Source of the DNA: Sva-07 sp963698435
Lineage (GTDB): Bacteria > Actinomycetota > Acidimicrobiia > Acidimicrobiales > Ilumatobacteraceae
DNA: 64,000 bases
Assembly (NCBI GenBank): GCA_963698435.1
Contig: CAVOQV010000011.1
Coordinates: forward strand, 243,019 to 307,018
Reading direction: 5' to 3'
Shown here: one piece after another, positions 63,600 to 64,000 of the stretch
Position numbering within the stretch: the stretch's first letter is position 1
Layout of the letters: the number at the start of each line of letters is the position of its first letter
Program-made: the position numbers and the translations under genes
The notes under the pieces: generated by a model
The model's database searches: none
What the model was told of the DNA's origin: nothing
The model's input: the letters and a program-made list of their open reading frames with translations, nothing else

Positions 63600-63918
63600 G
63601 GCTACTTGGGTGTCAAGGCGCGTGATCCGATCGAGGCCTGCCCCGCTCGCAGCGTTCGCGGAACTGGACCCGTCGAATGGGACGCGCTGTCGCGGCTCGA
63701 ACGTGGTCGTCACGACGGCACCGCGTCGCTCCGTGAAGTGCTCGATGAGAGGTTCACCGTCGCCTGACTCGGCGTCGGGGGACGGCTGCGACGGTCGTTG
63801 ACGAACACCAACGCATCGAGTCAACGATCTCGATCTGTCGCCAACCACGGCTGCGTCAAGCGATCGACGGACATCTCGACCTGGGGATGGCGGCGAAAGA
63901 ATCACGATCGGGTCCTTT

Positions 63919-63933
63919 CACCCCTTCGGGGTG
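63919..63933. terminator. UUCG-tetraloop hairpin
   Basis: CACCC, then C-TTCG-G, then GGTG: a short stem closed by the very stable C(UUCG)G tetraloop. There is no gene end next to it in this window, so its role is unclear. Confidence 0.4.
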
Positions 63934-64000
63934 TAGGCGCTCGAAACGGATTGTGGGATGGTGCGTTCTTGGCGGGCGGCATTCGGTCTCCCGTGTACTT

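Larger units (their letters stand above)
63237..64000. other. Region without an intact gene (decayed)
   Basis: No open frame here is convincing as an intact gene. It holds a degraded IS5-like transposase segment, a perfect 13-bp inverted repeat and a UUCG-type hairpin, described separately. The region continues beyond the right edge. Confidence 0.6.

Noticed and set aside
63465..63767. Plus-strand 100-codon ORF at the right end
   Set aside because: The corrected neighbouring frame shows IS5-like sequence, so this frame is probably not the coding one.

Overview
The window comes from a high-GC actinobacterium, most likely of the Acidimicrobiia (Ilumatobacter-like); the exact placement is inference. 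Visible support includes high-GC codon use with GTG/TTG starts, CarD, a PPOX-class F420-dependent oxidoreductase family protein, an Rv2466c-type (mycothiol-linked) DsbA-fold protein, YlxR, a Gly/Pro/Arg-rich actinobacterial IF-2 N-terminus, and Thr-rich envelope proteins. No rRNA, prophage or CRISPR array was seen. One tRNA (Arg, anticodon TCT) is present.

Region 1 (1-18 kb) is mainly the conserved translation and RNA-maturation cluster: partial MaoC hydratase, proS (-), then rimP-nusA-ylxR-infB, a DsbA-like oxidoreductase, rbfA-truB, ribF, a three-gene NMT1/TauT-type ABC transporter on the minus strand, rpsO, pnp and dapB. A TATGAT promoter and a strong leader hairpin precede rimP; hairpins also flank rpsO and pnp.

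Region 2 (18-28.7 kb) carries tpx, a DedA-like protein, an acyl-CoA synthetase, a BrkB/YihY protein, two Thr/Pro-rich envelope proteins (one with long tandem repeats and three C-terminal repeat domains), a polar amino-acid ABC transporter (-) and a UPF0104/LPG-synthase-like membrane protein.

Region 3 (28.7-46.5 kb) has dapA, RNase J, a small lipoprotein, a methyltransferase, an MDR oxidoreductase, a class III cyclase fused to an NB-ARC-type ATPase, ftsK, an SMP-30 family protein, rimO-pgsA-cinA, tRNA-Arg, carD, a nuclease/phosphatase-fold protein, an HIBADH-family dehydrogenase, an F420-type oxidoreductase and a VOC protein.

Region 4 (46.5-64 kb) is more accessory: a class III aminotransferase, GH3 glycosidase, FKBP, metallo-beta-lactamase-fold protein, a fused tandem acyl-CoA dehydrogenase, a membrane-domain/alkaline-phosphatase-superfamily fusion with a DUF1622 neighbour, a methyltransferase/SRPBCC pair, a one-EF-hand mini-protein ahead of a P-type cation ATPase, a LuxR regulator divergent from a VOC protein, and a decayed IS5-like remnant at the right end.

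Two window-wide observations matter. First, many single-base indels break genes that should be intact (infB, the Rv2466c-like gene, truB with four, ribF with two, the ABC binding protein, dapB, the P-type ATPase, the LuxR gene). Several sit in short G or C runs, so they look like sequence or assembly errors and not decay. Second, two families of short palindromes occur between genes: a 38-bp element with GATGAGC/GCTCATC ends (three copies) and hairpins centred on GTCNGAC (three copies).
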